A stretch of DNA of 10,582 bases from an uncultured Collinsella sp. (GTDB lineage: Bacteria; Actinomycetota; Coriobacteriia; Coriobacteriales; Coriobacteriaceae): assembly GCA_900544225.1 (NCBI GenBank), contig UQUD01000063.1, positions 1-10,582 of the forward strand, given 5' to 3'. Below the pieces are notes generated by a model, which ran no database searches, was not told the origin of the DNA, and worked only from the letters and a program-made list of their open reading frames with translations. Positions 1 to 6,865 of the stretch are shown here, piece after piece; within the stretch, counting starts at the first letter, position 1, and every line of letters starts with the position of its first letter. The position numbers were made by a program, and so were the translations under genes.

Positions 1-117
1 TCGTGCGGAACTCGCGATAAACTTAACCCCCGCACCCCTCGCGCGGCGGGCAACCGTCGTTGGACTTATCACTGACACCAATAAACCGCTTGCATATCGT
101 CTGTTGGCCTGGCACGG

Positions 118-123
118 TACAAT
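118..123 (+). promoter_or_regulatory. Candidate -10 box (TACAAT) for the methyltransferase gene
   Basis: TACAAT lies 38 bases before the chosen ATG at 162. No good -35 hexamer stands 16-18 bases upstream; the best-placed bases (95-100, TATCGT) match poorly, and a TTGCAT at 90-95 is 22 bases away. The call rests on the hexamer, its position, and the same hexamer at several other gene starts in the window. Confidence 0.45.
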
Positions 124-161
124 GCTTGTAGCTTTAAATTTATAAATTAGTGGGGTTATCG

Positions 162-1598
162 ATGGCAGAATCTCGTGCGGAGCGTAGGGCTCGTCGTGCT
201 TTGGTGGAGGCGGCTGAGGGGTCGAAGGAGGAGAAATCTTCTACGAAATCCAAGTCTTCTAAAGCTGCAAAAAGCAAGTCGGCTAAGGCCAAGCGTCCCG
301 GCTCTCGTCGGAACGAGGATAAGGCATCTCAGACTCGCTCCAAGCGCTCGCATAAAGATCGGGTTTCGTCTGCGCGTAAGGCTGTGGACCCCAAGTCTCC
401 CTGTTCGATCATGAAAGCTTGCGGTGGGTGTACGGCGCTCAATCGTCCTTATAAGAAGCAGCTCGCCGCCAAGCAGGCTGCTATGGAGGAGCTTTTTGCT
501 GCTCTTTGCGAGCGTGAGGGTATTAGCGTCGACCCCATTCGCGGTATGGGAGTCACCCTGGGCGACCCGGGCAAATATCCTGCGCCGCGTGGCTTTCGTC
601 ATAAGGCTGCCACTCCCTTTGCTCCCGGTAAGGAGGGCGCCGTCCGTTGCGGTTTCTTTGAGCGCGGCACGCACAAGATCGTTGCCGTACCCGAATGCCC
701 CGTCGAGGCACCGGGCGCCCGTCAGATTCTCAACGGCATCGCACGCGAAGCTGAGCGGTTGCATATTCCCGCCTTTAATGAGGACAAGCATCTTGGTTTG
801 CTTCGCTATGCCGTCGTCCGCTGCGGTTGGCGTACCGACCAGGTCATGGTTACGCTCGTGACCGCTCAGCGTGACTTACCGCATGCGCAGGAGTTCTTTG
901 AGGCTGTCGCCGCACTCAATCCGCACATCGTCACCGTCGCCCAAAACATCAACGGACGTCCCGGCAACGCTATCCTCGGCGAGGAAACCCGCATTGTATA
1001 TGGCGCCGAGTGCATGCGCGACCAGCTGCTCGGCTGCGAGTTCGATATCTCCCCCACCGCGTTCTACCAGACCAACCCGCAGCAGACCGAGCTGCTCTAT
1101 CAGCTCGCGATTGACGGCATGGACCTGCAGCAGGGCGACGTACTCATGGATGCCTATTGCGGTAGCGGAACTATCGGCCTGTGCGCAGCTAAAGATGCCC
1201 AGAACAAGGGTATCGGCATTATGCTGCTCGGCGTTGAGCGCAACCCGGCGGGCATTGCCGACGCACGTCGCAATGCCGAGCTCAACGGCCTCACCCGCAG
1301 CGCTTGGTTTATGGCCGACGACGCCACCGACTACATCCTGGATGCCGCCGACAACAACGAACGCGTCGACGTTCTTTCCATCGACCCGCCGCGCGCCGGC
1401 TCCACGCCCGAGTTCCTCGAAGCTGCCTGCGCACTTAAGCCGCGCCGCATCACCTATATCAGCTGCAACCCCGTGACCCAAGAGCGCGACCTGCACCAGC
1501 TCCTCGACGGAGGCTATCGCCTGCTCAAGATCACGCCAGTCGACATGTTCCCCCATACCGACCACACCGAAACCGTAGCGGTCCTCGAACGCCGCTAA
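162..1598 (+). CDS. Class I SAM-dependent 23S rRNA (uracil-5-)-methyltransferase, RlmD/TrmA family, with basic N-terminal tail
   Basis: Predicted 478-aa enzyme transferring a methyl group from SAM to C5 of uridine in RNA, most likely 23S rRNA. Cysteines 81, 87 and 90 (C-X5-C-X2-C, with CGGC) plus C179 form the [4Fe-4S] signature of this family. The C-terminal Rossmann domain shows the FYQTNP motif (301-306), the SAM loop DAYCGSGTIGL (330-340), acidic E359, SIDPPRAG (406-413), the catalytic cysteine C435 in SCNP, and the general base E470 in the DMFPHTDHTE ending. Residues 1-78 are rich in Lys, Ser, Arg and Ala and look disordered; a TRAM RNA-binding domain usual in RlmD is not visible there, so the tail may replace it in RNA binding (inference). 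ATG 162 is chosen over the in-frame GTG at 150 because GGGG at 152-155 is a reasonable ribosome site for it. Which uridine is modified (RlmC, RlmD, RlmCD or TrmA-like) cannot be told. The 5' part uses more T-ending codons than the 3' part. Confidence 0.9.
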   Translation: MAESRAERRARRALVEAAEGSKEEKSSTKSKSSKAAKSKSAKAKRPGSRRNEDKASQTRSKRSHKDRVSSARKAVDPKSPCSIMKACGGCTALNRPYKKQLAAKQAAMEELFAALCEREGISVDPIRGMGVTLGDPGKYPAPRGFRHKAATPFAPGKEGAVRCGFFERGTHKIVAVPECPVEAPGARQILNGIAREAERLHIPAFNEDKHLGLLRYAVVRCGWRTDQVMVTLVTAQRDLPHAQEFFEAVAALNPHIVTVAQNINGRPGNAILGEETRIVYGAECMRDQLLGCEFDISPTAFYQTNPQQTELLYQLAIDGMDLQQGDVLMDAYCGSGTIGLCAAKDAQNKGIGIMLLGVERNPAGIADARRNAELNGLTRSAWFMADDATDYILDAADNNERVDVLSIDPPRAGSTPEFLEAACALKPRRITYISCNPVTQERDLHQLLDGGYRLLKITPVDMFPHTDHTETVAVLERR

Positions 1599-1626
1599 CC
1601 AACCTTAGTAGATTTTTGGGACAAGA

Positions 1627-1656
1627 AAGGGGGCGACCCGTCTGGGCCGCCCCCTT
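1627..1656. terminator. Bidirectional terminator between convergent genes
   Basis: A 9-bp perfect stem, AAGGGGGCG (1627-1635) with CGCCCCCTT (1648-1656), can extend inward by CCC/GGG after one mismatch. It sits between the convergent methyltransferase (stop 1598) and PHP gene (stop 1677). The T-rich tail is modest on both sides (TTCGCTTGGTTT on +, TTTCTTGT on -), so it probably serves both transcripts. Confidence 0.8.
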
Positions 1657-1676
1657 CGCTTGGTTTAAAAATTCCG

Positions 1677-2498
1677 CTATATCCCCTTGCGCAGGTCGCA
1701 CACGCCGGCTGCCGCCATCTCGCGCAGCAGCGTCTCGCGATCGCGCGTCACGATCAGATCCAACGGGAAGTGAATCTCGTCGAGCATCTTGCGAGCGTAA
1801 TCGAGCTTACCAATTGCCATGCCAATGTGCGCATCGGTCGAAACGCCAATGCCCACGCCCAGCTCGGCGCAGCGCTCGGCGATCTTGCGGCATACGACCC
1901 AATGCTCAGTGTCGACACCGTGTTCAAGACTATGGTTGTTGATCTCGATAATCTTGTGCTTGGCCTTAGCCGCCAACAGCACCTCGTCGATATCGAACGG
2001 CACGCCCGAACGCCCCGTGTGACCCAGCATGAACACCTTGGGGTGCTCCAGGGCATTGATATACATCTCGGTCGTCTGGGCCAGCGTCGCGCCTTCAGCA
2101 ATCTGCGGATTATGCACGCTCGCAACCAAATAATCCAAATTACGCGTAACCAAATCGAACAGCGAATGCTGACGGCTGTACGAATCGCCGGCAATATCGA
2201 GCGTGACAGGAGTGTCCTCGCCAAACAGGCTTCCGTCCAGCGAAACGATATCGGCCTCGGCACCACGCAGCACCAGCACGCCGCTCCAAATGCGCGGCCA
2301 GATATCCTGGTTGATAAAGAACTGGTAACTGCGCAGGTCATTGGGGCAAGCCGTAACCATAGAGCTCAAATGGTCGGCAGATCCGAGCACCTGCAGACCA
2401 CGCTCTGCCGCCCAGTACACATTCTCCTCAATGGTCGAATATGCATGCGCAGAGAACATCGTATGGGTATGAATGTCACAAGAAAGCAGGTAGGGCAT
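1677..2498 (-). CDS. PHP-domain phosphohydrolase, YcdX-like
   Basis: Predicted 273-aa cytoplasmic metal-dependent phosphoesterase of the PHP superfamily, which folds as a distorted TIM barrel with a trinuclear metal site. Metal-ligand motifs appear in family order: H10-T-H12 and H18 near the N terminus, H43 in SADH, E81 in GAEAD, H129 in SVHNP, H160 in LGHTGR, and D222/H224 in STDAHIG. The length is close to YcdX-type phosphatases (about 245 aa) and much shorter than DNA polymerase-associated PHP proteins. The start is supported by AAGGAGA (2503-2509) five bases upstream of ATG. A histidinol-phosphatase activity is possible, since PHP phosphatases include that enzyme, but no other his gene is visible. 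It follows the aminotransferase gene on the same strand after 165 bases that hold a promoter candidate, so cotranscription is uncertain. The substrate is not predictable from sequence alone. Confidence 0.85.
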   Translation of the reverse strand: MPYLLSCDIHTHTMFSAHAYSTIEENVYWAAERGLQVLGSADHLSSMVTACPNDLRSYQFFINQDIWPRIWSGVLVLRGAEADIVSLDGSLFGEDTPVTLDIAGDSYSRQHSLFDLVTRNLDYLVASVHNPQIAEGATLAQTTEMYINALEHPKVFMLGHTGRSGVPFDIDEVLLAAKAKHKIIEINNHSLEHGVDTEHWVVCRKIAERCAELGVGIGVSTDAHIGMAIGKLDYARKMLDEIHFPLDLIVTRDRETLLREMAAAGVCDLRKGI

Positions 2499-2535
2499 CA
2501 GGTCTCCTTATCTGGCACGGCCGTCGCTTATATTC

Positions 2536-2565
2536 ATTGTACGCATAGCCTTCGATAGTCGTAAA
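2536..2565 (-). promoter_or_regulatory. Candidate promoter for the PHP gene
   Basis: Read on the minus strand, TTTACG (2560-2565) is followed after 18 bases by TACAAT (2536-2541), giving a leader of about 30 bases before the ATG at 2498. A second TACAAT lies at 2641-2646 on the same strand, with a poorer -35, and could be an alternative start. Confidence 0.5.
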
Positions 2566-2598
2566 ACCACTCCATCCCAAAGACACAACGTCCATGAC

Positions 2599-2629
2599 AA
2601 CGGGGTCCGGCTTAACACCAAACCCCGTT
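2599..2629 (-). other. Stem-loop downstream of the aminotransferase gene
   Basis: AACGGGGT (2599-2606) pairs perfectly with ACCCCGTT (2622-2629) around a 15-base loop. It is 35 bases past the aminotransferase stop and before the PHP promoter. It lacks a T tract on either strand, so it may be a weak terminator, an mRNA 3'-end stabiliser, or a leader structure if the upstream TACAAT at 2641-2646 is used. Confidence 0.4.
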
Positions 2630-2663
2630 TCACGTAAAACATTGTAGGCAGAGCGCTTTACTT

Positions 2664-3848
2664 TTAACGATACTCGTCCGCCAACTGTTTCCAAGCGGGT
2701 AGCGAATTGACAATCGTTTCGTAGCTCACGCAATAGCCCAGGCGGAACCAACCCGGCATACCAAAGCTGTCCGAGGGAACCGCAAGCAACTCATATTTCT
2801 TTGCGCGCTCGCAAAACGCATTCGCATCGGACTCCAACGCTTTCACCCATAGGTAGAACGCGCCATCCGGCTCAACATAGGTGTAGCCATACTCCGCTAG
2901 TGCGTCGGTAAGCGCGGTGCGGTTACGTGCATAGGCCTCAACGTCACTCGGCTCATCGATGCAGTCGATAATTACGCGCTGAAAGAGCGCCGGCGCGCAC
3001 ACGAAGCCCAGCGTACGGGCAGCACCCGCAACAGCCGGCATCAGACGGGCAGCCTGCGGATTGGTGTTGGGAACCAAGATCCAACCCACGCGCTCACCAG
3101 GCAGCGACAGCGACTTGGAATACGAGTAGCACACGATGGTGTGCTCGTAGATCGAGGGCACCCAAGGCACCTCGGCACCGTACACGATCTCGCGGTACGG
3201 CTCATCCGAGATGAGCATAATCGGATTCTCGGAATCGCGCTGAGCGTTGGCCTCGCGCAGAACATTGGCCAGTCGCGTCAGCGTGTCGCATGTATATACG
3301 GCACCGGTCGGATTGTTGGGCGAGTCGATAATGACGGCAGCCGTCTTATCGGTGATCGCCTTGAGCACGTTGTCCACGCTCAGCTGGAACGTGTCTTCAT
3401 CAGCAGGCGCCTCAACACACGTGCAGCCGGCCTTCTCAATCCAAACGCGATACTCCGGAAAGTACGGGGCGATAACAATAACCTCGTCGCCCGGGTTCGT
3501 AACGGCGTTGAGCGTACAGGTGAGCGAAGCCGCAGCACCCACCGTCATAAAGACGTCCTTACCCTCATAGTTCGTTCCAAAGCGGCGGTTGAGCGATTCG
3601 GCGACGGCTGCTCGACATTGCGGCAGGCCCGGAGCGGGGGTGTAGCCGTGCAACTGATCACTCGGCAGCTCCAGGGCCTTCTTAATCGACTCAGCCACGG
3701 CAGCCGGCGCCGGAACGCTCGGATTGCCCAGCGAAAAATCGAATACGTTTTCCGCACCGATCTGCACCTTGCGCTCAAGGCCATAGCTAAAAATCTCACG
3801 GATGATGGAGCTTTCCGCACCGCGAGCATACATAGTTTCGTTGATCAT
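2664..3848 (-). CDS. PLP-dependent class I aminotransferase
   Basis: Predicted 394-aa cytoplasmic fold-type I aminotransferase using pyridoxal phosphate. Visible landmarks are the GAAAS turn (104-108) that contacts the cofactor phosphate, SPNNPTG (176-182), ISDEPY (213-218, D215 for the pyridine nitrogen and Y218), the Schiff-base lysine K245 in SYSKSLSLPGERVGW with R253, and R369 in FRLGYC for the substrate carboxylate. The length is normal for AspC/PatA/HisC-like enzymes. The open frame continues upstream to 3947, but that version would translate half of a long palindrome. The ATG at 3848 has AAAGGGG (3854-3860) five bases ahead and gives the family-typical N terminus. Donor and acceptor specificity cannot be assigned: aspartate, aromatic, alanine or histidinol-phosphate use are all open. 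The gene has its own promoter candidate and is separated from ftsH by a terminator and a palindrome. Confidence 0.9.
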   Translation of the reverse strand: MINETMYARGAESSIIREIFSYGLERKVQIGAENVFDFSLGNPSVPAPAAVAESIKKALELPSDQLHGYTPAPGLPQCRAAVAESLNRRFGTNYEGKDVFMTVGAAASLTCTLNAVTNPGDEVIVIAPYFPEYRVWIEKAGCTCVEAPADEDTFQLSVDNVLKAITDKTAAVIIDSPNNPTGAVYTCDTLTRLANVLREANAQRDSENPIMLISDEPYREIVYGAEVPWVPSIYEHTIVCYSYSKSLSLPGERVGWILVPNTNPQAARLMPAVAGAARTLGFVCAPALFQRVIIDCIDEPSDVEAYARNRTALTDALAEYGYTYVEPDGAFYLWVKALESDANAFCERAKKYELLAVPSDSFGMPGWFRLGYCVSYETIVNSLPAWKQLADEYR

Positions 3849-3872
3849 CTGTTCCCCTTTCGCATAGGCGCT

Positions 3873-3878
3873 ATTGTA
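3873..3878 (-). promoter_or_regulatory. Candidate -10 box (TACAAT) for the aminotransferase
   Basis: TACAAT on the minus strand lies 24 bases before the start codon at 3848, with the ribosome site in between. No convincing -35 is seen 16-18 bases upstream (GGCACT at 16 is the nearest). The hairpin element begins 29 bases further upstream. Confidence 0.45.
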
Positions 3879-3907
3879 CGCTTTAGCCGAGCAAAGTGCC
3901 GCAGCAA

Positions 3908-3969
3908 TGTTGATTGGGGACAGACTTAAATGCGTGAAAACGCTCATTTAAGTCTGTCCCCAATCAACA
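3908..3969. repeat. Long perfect palindrome, REP-like intergenic element
   Basis: Two 25-base arms, 3908-3932 and 3945-3969, are perfect reverse complements; each holds the core GGGGACAGACTTAAATG. After one C/T mismatch, three more pairs (one a G-T wobble) close on an AAAA loop, so the whole 62 bp folds into one hairpin. It lies in the gap between the ftsH terminator and the aminotransferase promoter. Cores of the type GGGGACAGACTTAA are known to me from dispersed palindromes associated with REP-associated tyrosine transposases (RAYTs); that identification is from memory and no transposase is in the window. On either strand it reads as the peptide HLSLSPIN, which can mislead start-site prediction of both neighbours. 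On the minus strand it could add a second block to read-through from ftsH. Confidence 0.8.
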
Positions 3970-3996
3970 GACGGCCCTATATCGGCCAAAAGGAAA

Positions 3997-4024
3997 AGCC
4001 TCCGCAGGTTTCCCCGCGGAGGCT
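3997..4024 (-). terminator. Rho-independent terminator of the hpt-ftsH transcript
   Basis: AGCCTCCGC (3997-4005) and GCGGAGGCT (4016-4024) form a 9-bp perfect stem with a 10-base loop. On the minus strand the stem is followed by TTTTCCTTTT, a good termination tail. It begins 14 bases past the ftsH stop codon. Confidence 0.88.
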
Positions 4025-4037
4025 CTCGTGGCAAAGG

Positions 4038-6167
4038 CTACTCGCCGCCGGCTGCGTCGGCGTCAGCGTTTTTTTCGCCAGCGTCCTCGCCGCCATCAGA
4101 TGCATCCTCCTGCATGGCCGCCTGCGCAAAGGCCGCGGCATCAGCCGCCAGCTCCTCCTCGCTCATGCGAGGCGCGCGCTTTTTGGTCGGCATGCCGGCC
4201 GCCTTGGCATTGCGCTCCTCCTTGGCCGCCAGGATATCGCCCTCGCGCTCAAGGTAGGCATCCCACTCGTTGTCGAGCAGGGCGCTCACGGCGTCGCCTT
4301 CGACGGTCTCGCGCTCAAGCAGCACCTTCGCCATCAGATCGAGCTGATCGCGACGGGCATCCAAAATCTCGACCGCTCGGCGATGGGCTTCGCGCATGAT
4401 GCGCTGAACCTCAATATCGATGCGGCGCGCCGTCTCCTCGGAGTAATCCTGGTGATCGGCGTAATCGCGACCAAGGAACACCTGATGCTGCGCCTCGCCA
4501 AACACTTGCGTGCCCAGCTCCTCGCTCATACCCAGACGCGTAACCATCTCGCGCGCCATCTTGGTCGCGCGCTCCAGGTCGTTGCTCGCGCCCGACGTGA
4601 TGTCGTCGCACATGAGCTCCTCGGCAACGCGGCCGCCCAAGAACACGGCAAGCTCGTCGAGCATCTCGTTCTTGGTCTTGAGGAAGTGATCCTCCTGCGG
4701 AAGCTGCAATGTGTAGCCCAGAGCCTGGCCACGGCTGACAATCGAAATCTTATGAACCGGGTCGGAGTGCTCCAAGATGTGACCCACCAGGGCATGGCCG
4801 CTCTCGTGGTAAGCAATCGTGGTGCGCTCGGCTTCGGTCATCACACGACCCTTGCGTTGCGGGCCGGCAATCACGCGCTCCATCGACTCCTCGACCTCGT
4901 CCATCGAGATGACAGAACGATGACGGCGAGCGGCCAGCAGCGCAGACTCGTTGAGCAGGTTTGCCAGATCGGCACCGGTAAAGCCAACGGTCATCTGGGC
5001 GAGTTTCTCAAACTTAACGTCCTCGTCCATCGGCTTATTCTCGGCATGCACGCGCAAGATCTGCTCGCGGCCCTTTACGTCCGGACGGTCGACCGTGACC
5101 TGGCGGTCAAAACGACCGGGGCGCAGCAATGCCGGATCCAGAATATCGGGGCGGTTGGTTGCGGCGATCAGGATGACCGATTCGCTTTCTTCAAAACCGT
5201 CCATCTCGACCAGCAGCTGGTTGAGCGTCTGCTCGCGCTCGTCGTGGCCGCCGCCCAGACCGGCTCCGCGCTGACGTCCCACGGCATCGATCTCGTCAAT
5301 AAAGATAATCGACGGAGCCTGAGACTTGGCCTCCTTAAAGAGGTCGCGCACGCGGCTGGCGCCGACGCCCACGAACATCTCGACAAAGTCAGAGCCCGAG
5401 ATGCTAAAGAACGGCACGCCCGCCTCGCCGGCAACGGCCTTGGCCAACAGCGTCTTACCGGTACCCGGAGGGCCAACCAGCAAAACGCCGCGCGGAATCT
5501 TGGCGCCCAGCTTGCGATAGCGGTCCGGATCGCTCAGGAAGTCGCGAATCTCCTCGAGCTCCTCGACGGCCTCGTCCACGCCGGCAACATCCTCGAACTT
5601 GACCTTGGGGCGCGTGGCCTCGTTGGTCTTGGCATTAGTCTTGCCAAACTGCATGTTCCTATTATTGGCGCCCATCATCTGGCGCATAAAGTAGAACATG
5701 ATGGCGATCAGGGCAATCGTCGGCAGCACGCTCATTGCCAGGTCGCCCCAAAAATCGGGGTCGTTGGTGTTGACGATATACTTGGTGTCGGGGTGCTCTG
5801 CCATAAGCTCGGCAAGCGAATCGGAGCCGACATAGGTCGAGGAAAAGCTCTTGAGCTCGCTCGTATCGCCCTTGTCCTTTTTTGTCTTCCAGTAATGACC
5901 CGCCACGCTTCCGTCTTGAACCGTATAGGTCAAATCTTCGACGCGATCCTGCTTAATGGCGCTGACCATCTCGCTCGTCGCGAGCTTAACGGTATTGCTG
6001 GAGCTGGCAAAACCGGAGCCCATATTAAAGAAGGCATAGCCCAGAAGCGCGCAAGCTAAAAGAAAATACAGCCAGCCCGTACGCGTGGGCTTCTTGCCTC
6101 CGGGCATCCCCGGAATCTTTGGGTCCCGGGGAGTCTGGGAATTGTTGTCGTTACGGTCGTCGGGCAT
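4038..6167 (-). CDS. ftsH: ATP-dependent zinc metalloprotease FtsH
   Basis: Predicted 709-aa membrane-bound AAA+ protease that forms a hexamer and unfolds and degrades membrane proteins and short-lived regulators. Order of domains: cytoplasmic Pro-rich start (1-30), membrane segment about 31-49, extracytoplasmic domain about 50-143, second membrane segment about 144-162, AAA+ module with Walker A GPPGTGKT (232-239), pore loop MFVG (264-267), Walker B IIFIDEID (287-294), second region of homology with likely arginine fingers R349 and R352, then the peptidase domain with HESGH (454-458) and a probable third zinc ligand D530 in SNDLERAT. All key residues are present. The C-terminal 50 residues are Ala/Asp/Glu rich, a variable acidic tail. 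The gene begins one base after the hpt stop, so it is very likely cotranscribed and translationally coupled; GGAGG at 6180-6184 is 12 bases from ATG, longer than usual. A full-length open frame on the opposite strand is a composition shadow. Confidence 0.98.
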   Translation of the reverse strand: MPDDRNDNNSQTPRDPKIPGMPGGKKPTRTGWLYFLLACALLGYAFFNMGSGFASSSNTVKLATSEMVSAIKQDRVEDLTYTVQDGSVAGHYWKTKKDKGDTSELKSFSSTYVGSDSLAELMAEHPDTKYIVNTNDPDFWGDLAMSVLPTIALIAIMFYFMRQMMGANNRNMQFGKTNAKTNEATRPKVKFEDVAGVDEAVEELEEIRDFLSDPDRYRKLGAKIPRGVLLVGPPGTGKTLLAKAVAGEAGVPFFSISGSDFVEMFVGVGASRVRDLFKEAKSQAPSIIFIDEIDAVGRQRGAGLGGGHDEREQTLNQLLVEMDGFEESESVILIAATNRPDILDPALLRPGRFDRQVTVDRPDVKGREQILRVHAENKPMDEDVKFEKLAQMTVGFTGADLANLLNESALLAARRHRSVISMDEVEESMERVIAGPQRKGRVMTEAERTTIAYHESGHALVGHILEHSDPVHKISIVSRGQALGYTLQLPQEDHFLKTKNEMLDELAVFLGGRVAEELMCDDITSGASNDLERATKMAREMVTRLGMSEELGTQVFGEAQHQVFLGRDYADHQDYSEETARRIDIEVQRIMREAHRRAVEILDARRDQLDLMAKVLLERETVEGDAVSALLDNEWDAYLEREGDILAAKEERNAKAAGMPTKKRAPRMSEEELAADAAAFAQAAMQEDASDGGEDAGEKNADADAAGGE

Positions 6168-6168
6168 C

Positions 6169-6717
6169 TTACGAATAAACCTCCGGTTTCAAAATGCCCA
6201 GATACGGAAGGTTGCGATAGCGCTCGGCATAGTCGAGGCCGTAGCCCACCACAAAGGCATCGGGGCAATGGGTTCCAACATACTTGGGCGTGATGGCCGA
6301 GGTACGGTCCTCAACGTCCTTCCACAGGAAGGCAGCGACCTCCAGCGAGGCAGGCTTGCGGCTCTCGAGGTTCTTCATCAGGTACTTGAGGGTCAGGCCC
6401 GAGTCCAGAATGTCCTCGACGATCAGCACGTCGCGACCACGGATGTCGATATCCAGGTCCTTAATGATACGCACGATGCCCGAAGACTTCACACCGTCGC
6501 CATAGCTCGAAACAGCCATGAAATCGATGTTGGTCGGCAGCTCAATCTTGCGCATCAGGTCGCCCATAAAGACAACGGCGCCGCGCAGAACCGCGATCAG
6601 CACCAGATCCTTACCAGCGTAGTCGCGCGTAATCTCCTCGCCCAGGCGAGAAACGATACCGTCGATATCCTCCTGCGTAAACAGAACCTTCTCGATATCC
6701 GGATGTTGAGAAGCCAT
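6169..6717 (-). CDS. hpt: Hypoxanthine (guanine) phosphoribosyltransferase
   Basis: Predicted 182-aa cytoplasmic enzyme of purine salvage that joins hypoxanthine or guanine to PRPP, giving IMP or GMP and pyrophosphate. Landmarks are the pyrophosphate-binding LRGA (44-47), the flexible-loop SSYGDG (70-75), the PRPP signature VLIVEDILDSGLTL (97-110, with E101 and D102), K133 in FLWKDV at the purine pocket, and the late VGYGLDYAERYRNLPYLGIL segment typical of bacterial HPRTs. The length is normal. The start is supported by AAAGGG (6722-6728 region) just upstream. It lies between tilS and ftsH, an order conserved in many Gram-positive bacteria; in Bacillus, TilS and HprT have been reported to affect ftsH expression, which I recall rather than derive here. 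DSG replaces the more common DTG in the PRPP loop, an accepted variant. Confidence 0.96.
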   Translation of the reverse strand: MASQHPDIEKVLFTQEDIDGIVSRLGEEITRDYAGKDLVLIAVLRGAVVFMGDLMRKIELPTNIDFMAVSSYGDGVKSSGIVRIIKDLDIDIRGRDVLIVEDILDSGLTLKYLMKNLESRKPASLEVAAFLWKDVEDRTSAITPKYVGTHCPDAFVVGYGLDYAERYRNLPYLGILKPEVYS

Positions 6718-6774
6718 GACAACCCTTTCTTGTGCTTAATCGCCCACACACCGCCGTATGGACGCGAACTTCAT

Positions 6775-6783
6775 ATTCTAGCA
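6775..6783 (-). promoter_or_regulatory. Candidate extended -10 promoter for hpt-ftsH
   Basis: On the minus strand TGCTAGAAT fits the extended -10 pattern TGnTAnAAT, which can act without a strong -35; none is evident. It lies 57 bases before the hpt ATG, giving a leader of about 50 bases. It suggests hpt-ftsH can be transcribed apart from tilS. Confidence 0.5.
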
Positions 6784-6805
6784 GCGCACGGGGTATATTT
6801 TCCAG

Positions 6806-6826
6806 CCCGCGCATCATCAGCGCGGG
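6806..6826 (-). other. Stem-loop in the tilS-hpt gap
   Basis: CCCGCGC (6806-6812) pairs with GCGCGGG (6820-6826) around a 7-base loop. A second, bulged hairpin, CGCACAG/CTGGTGCG, lies at 6841-6860 directly after the tilS stop. Neither has a T tract, so they may only partly stop tilS transcription, stabilise mRNA ends, or be fortuitous. Together with the promoter at 6775-6783 they fill the 148-base gap between the genes. Confidence 0.4.
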
Positions 6827-6865
6827 AATACCGTCAACGCCGCACAGAAAAGCTGGTGCGAGGGG

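Noticed and set aside
2..145. Possible C-terminal end of an upstream plus-strand gene (open to a TAA at 143-145, or to a TGA at 73-75 in another frame)
   Set aside because: Both are short, have no recognisable motif, and the longer one would run over the -10 box of the methyltransferase. The first 149 bases are left as upstream region.
876..1565. Antisense open frame over the methyltransferase (229 codons), and similar ones at 1770-2558, 3141-3929, 6085-6924 and 6915-7751
   Set aside because: Each lies opposite a gene with clear family motifs and shows no recognisable domain or credible ribosome site.
2476..2751. A 91-codon minus-strand frame bridging the aminotransferase 3' end and the PHP gene
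   Set aside because: It overlaps both real genes in another frame, and the intergenic part is better explained by the stem-loop and promoter.
3930..6059. A 709-codon open frame on the plus strand opposite ftsH
   Set aside because: It mirrors ftsH, begins inside the palindrome, and its product is Leu/Ala/Arg/His-rich without domains. Open antisense frames arise from strong G/C third positions; ftsH has all its catalytic motifs.
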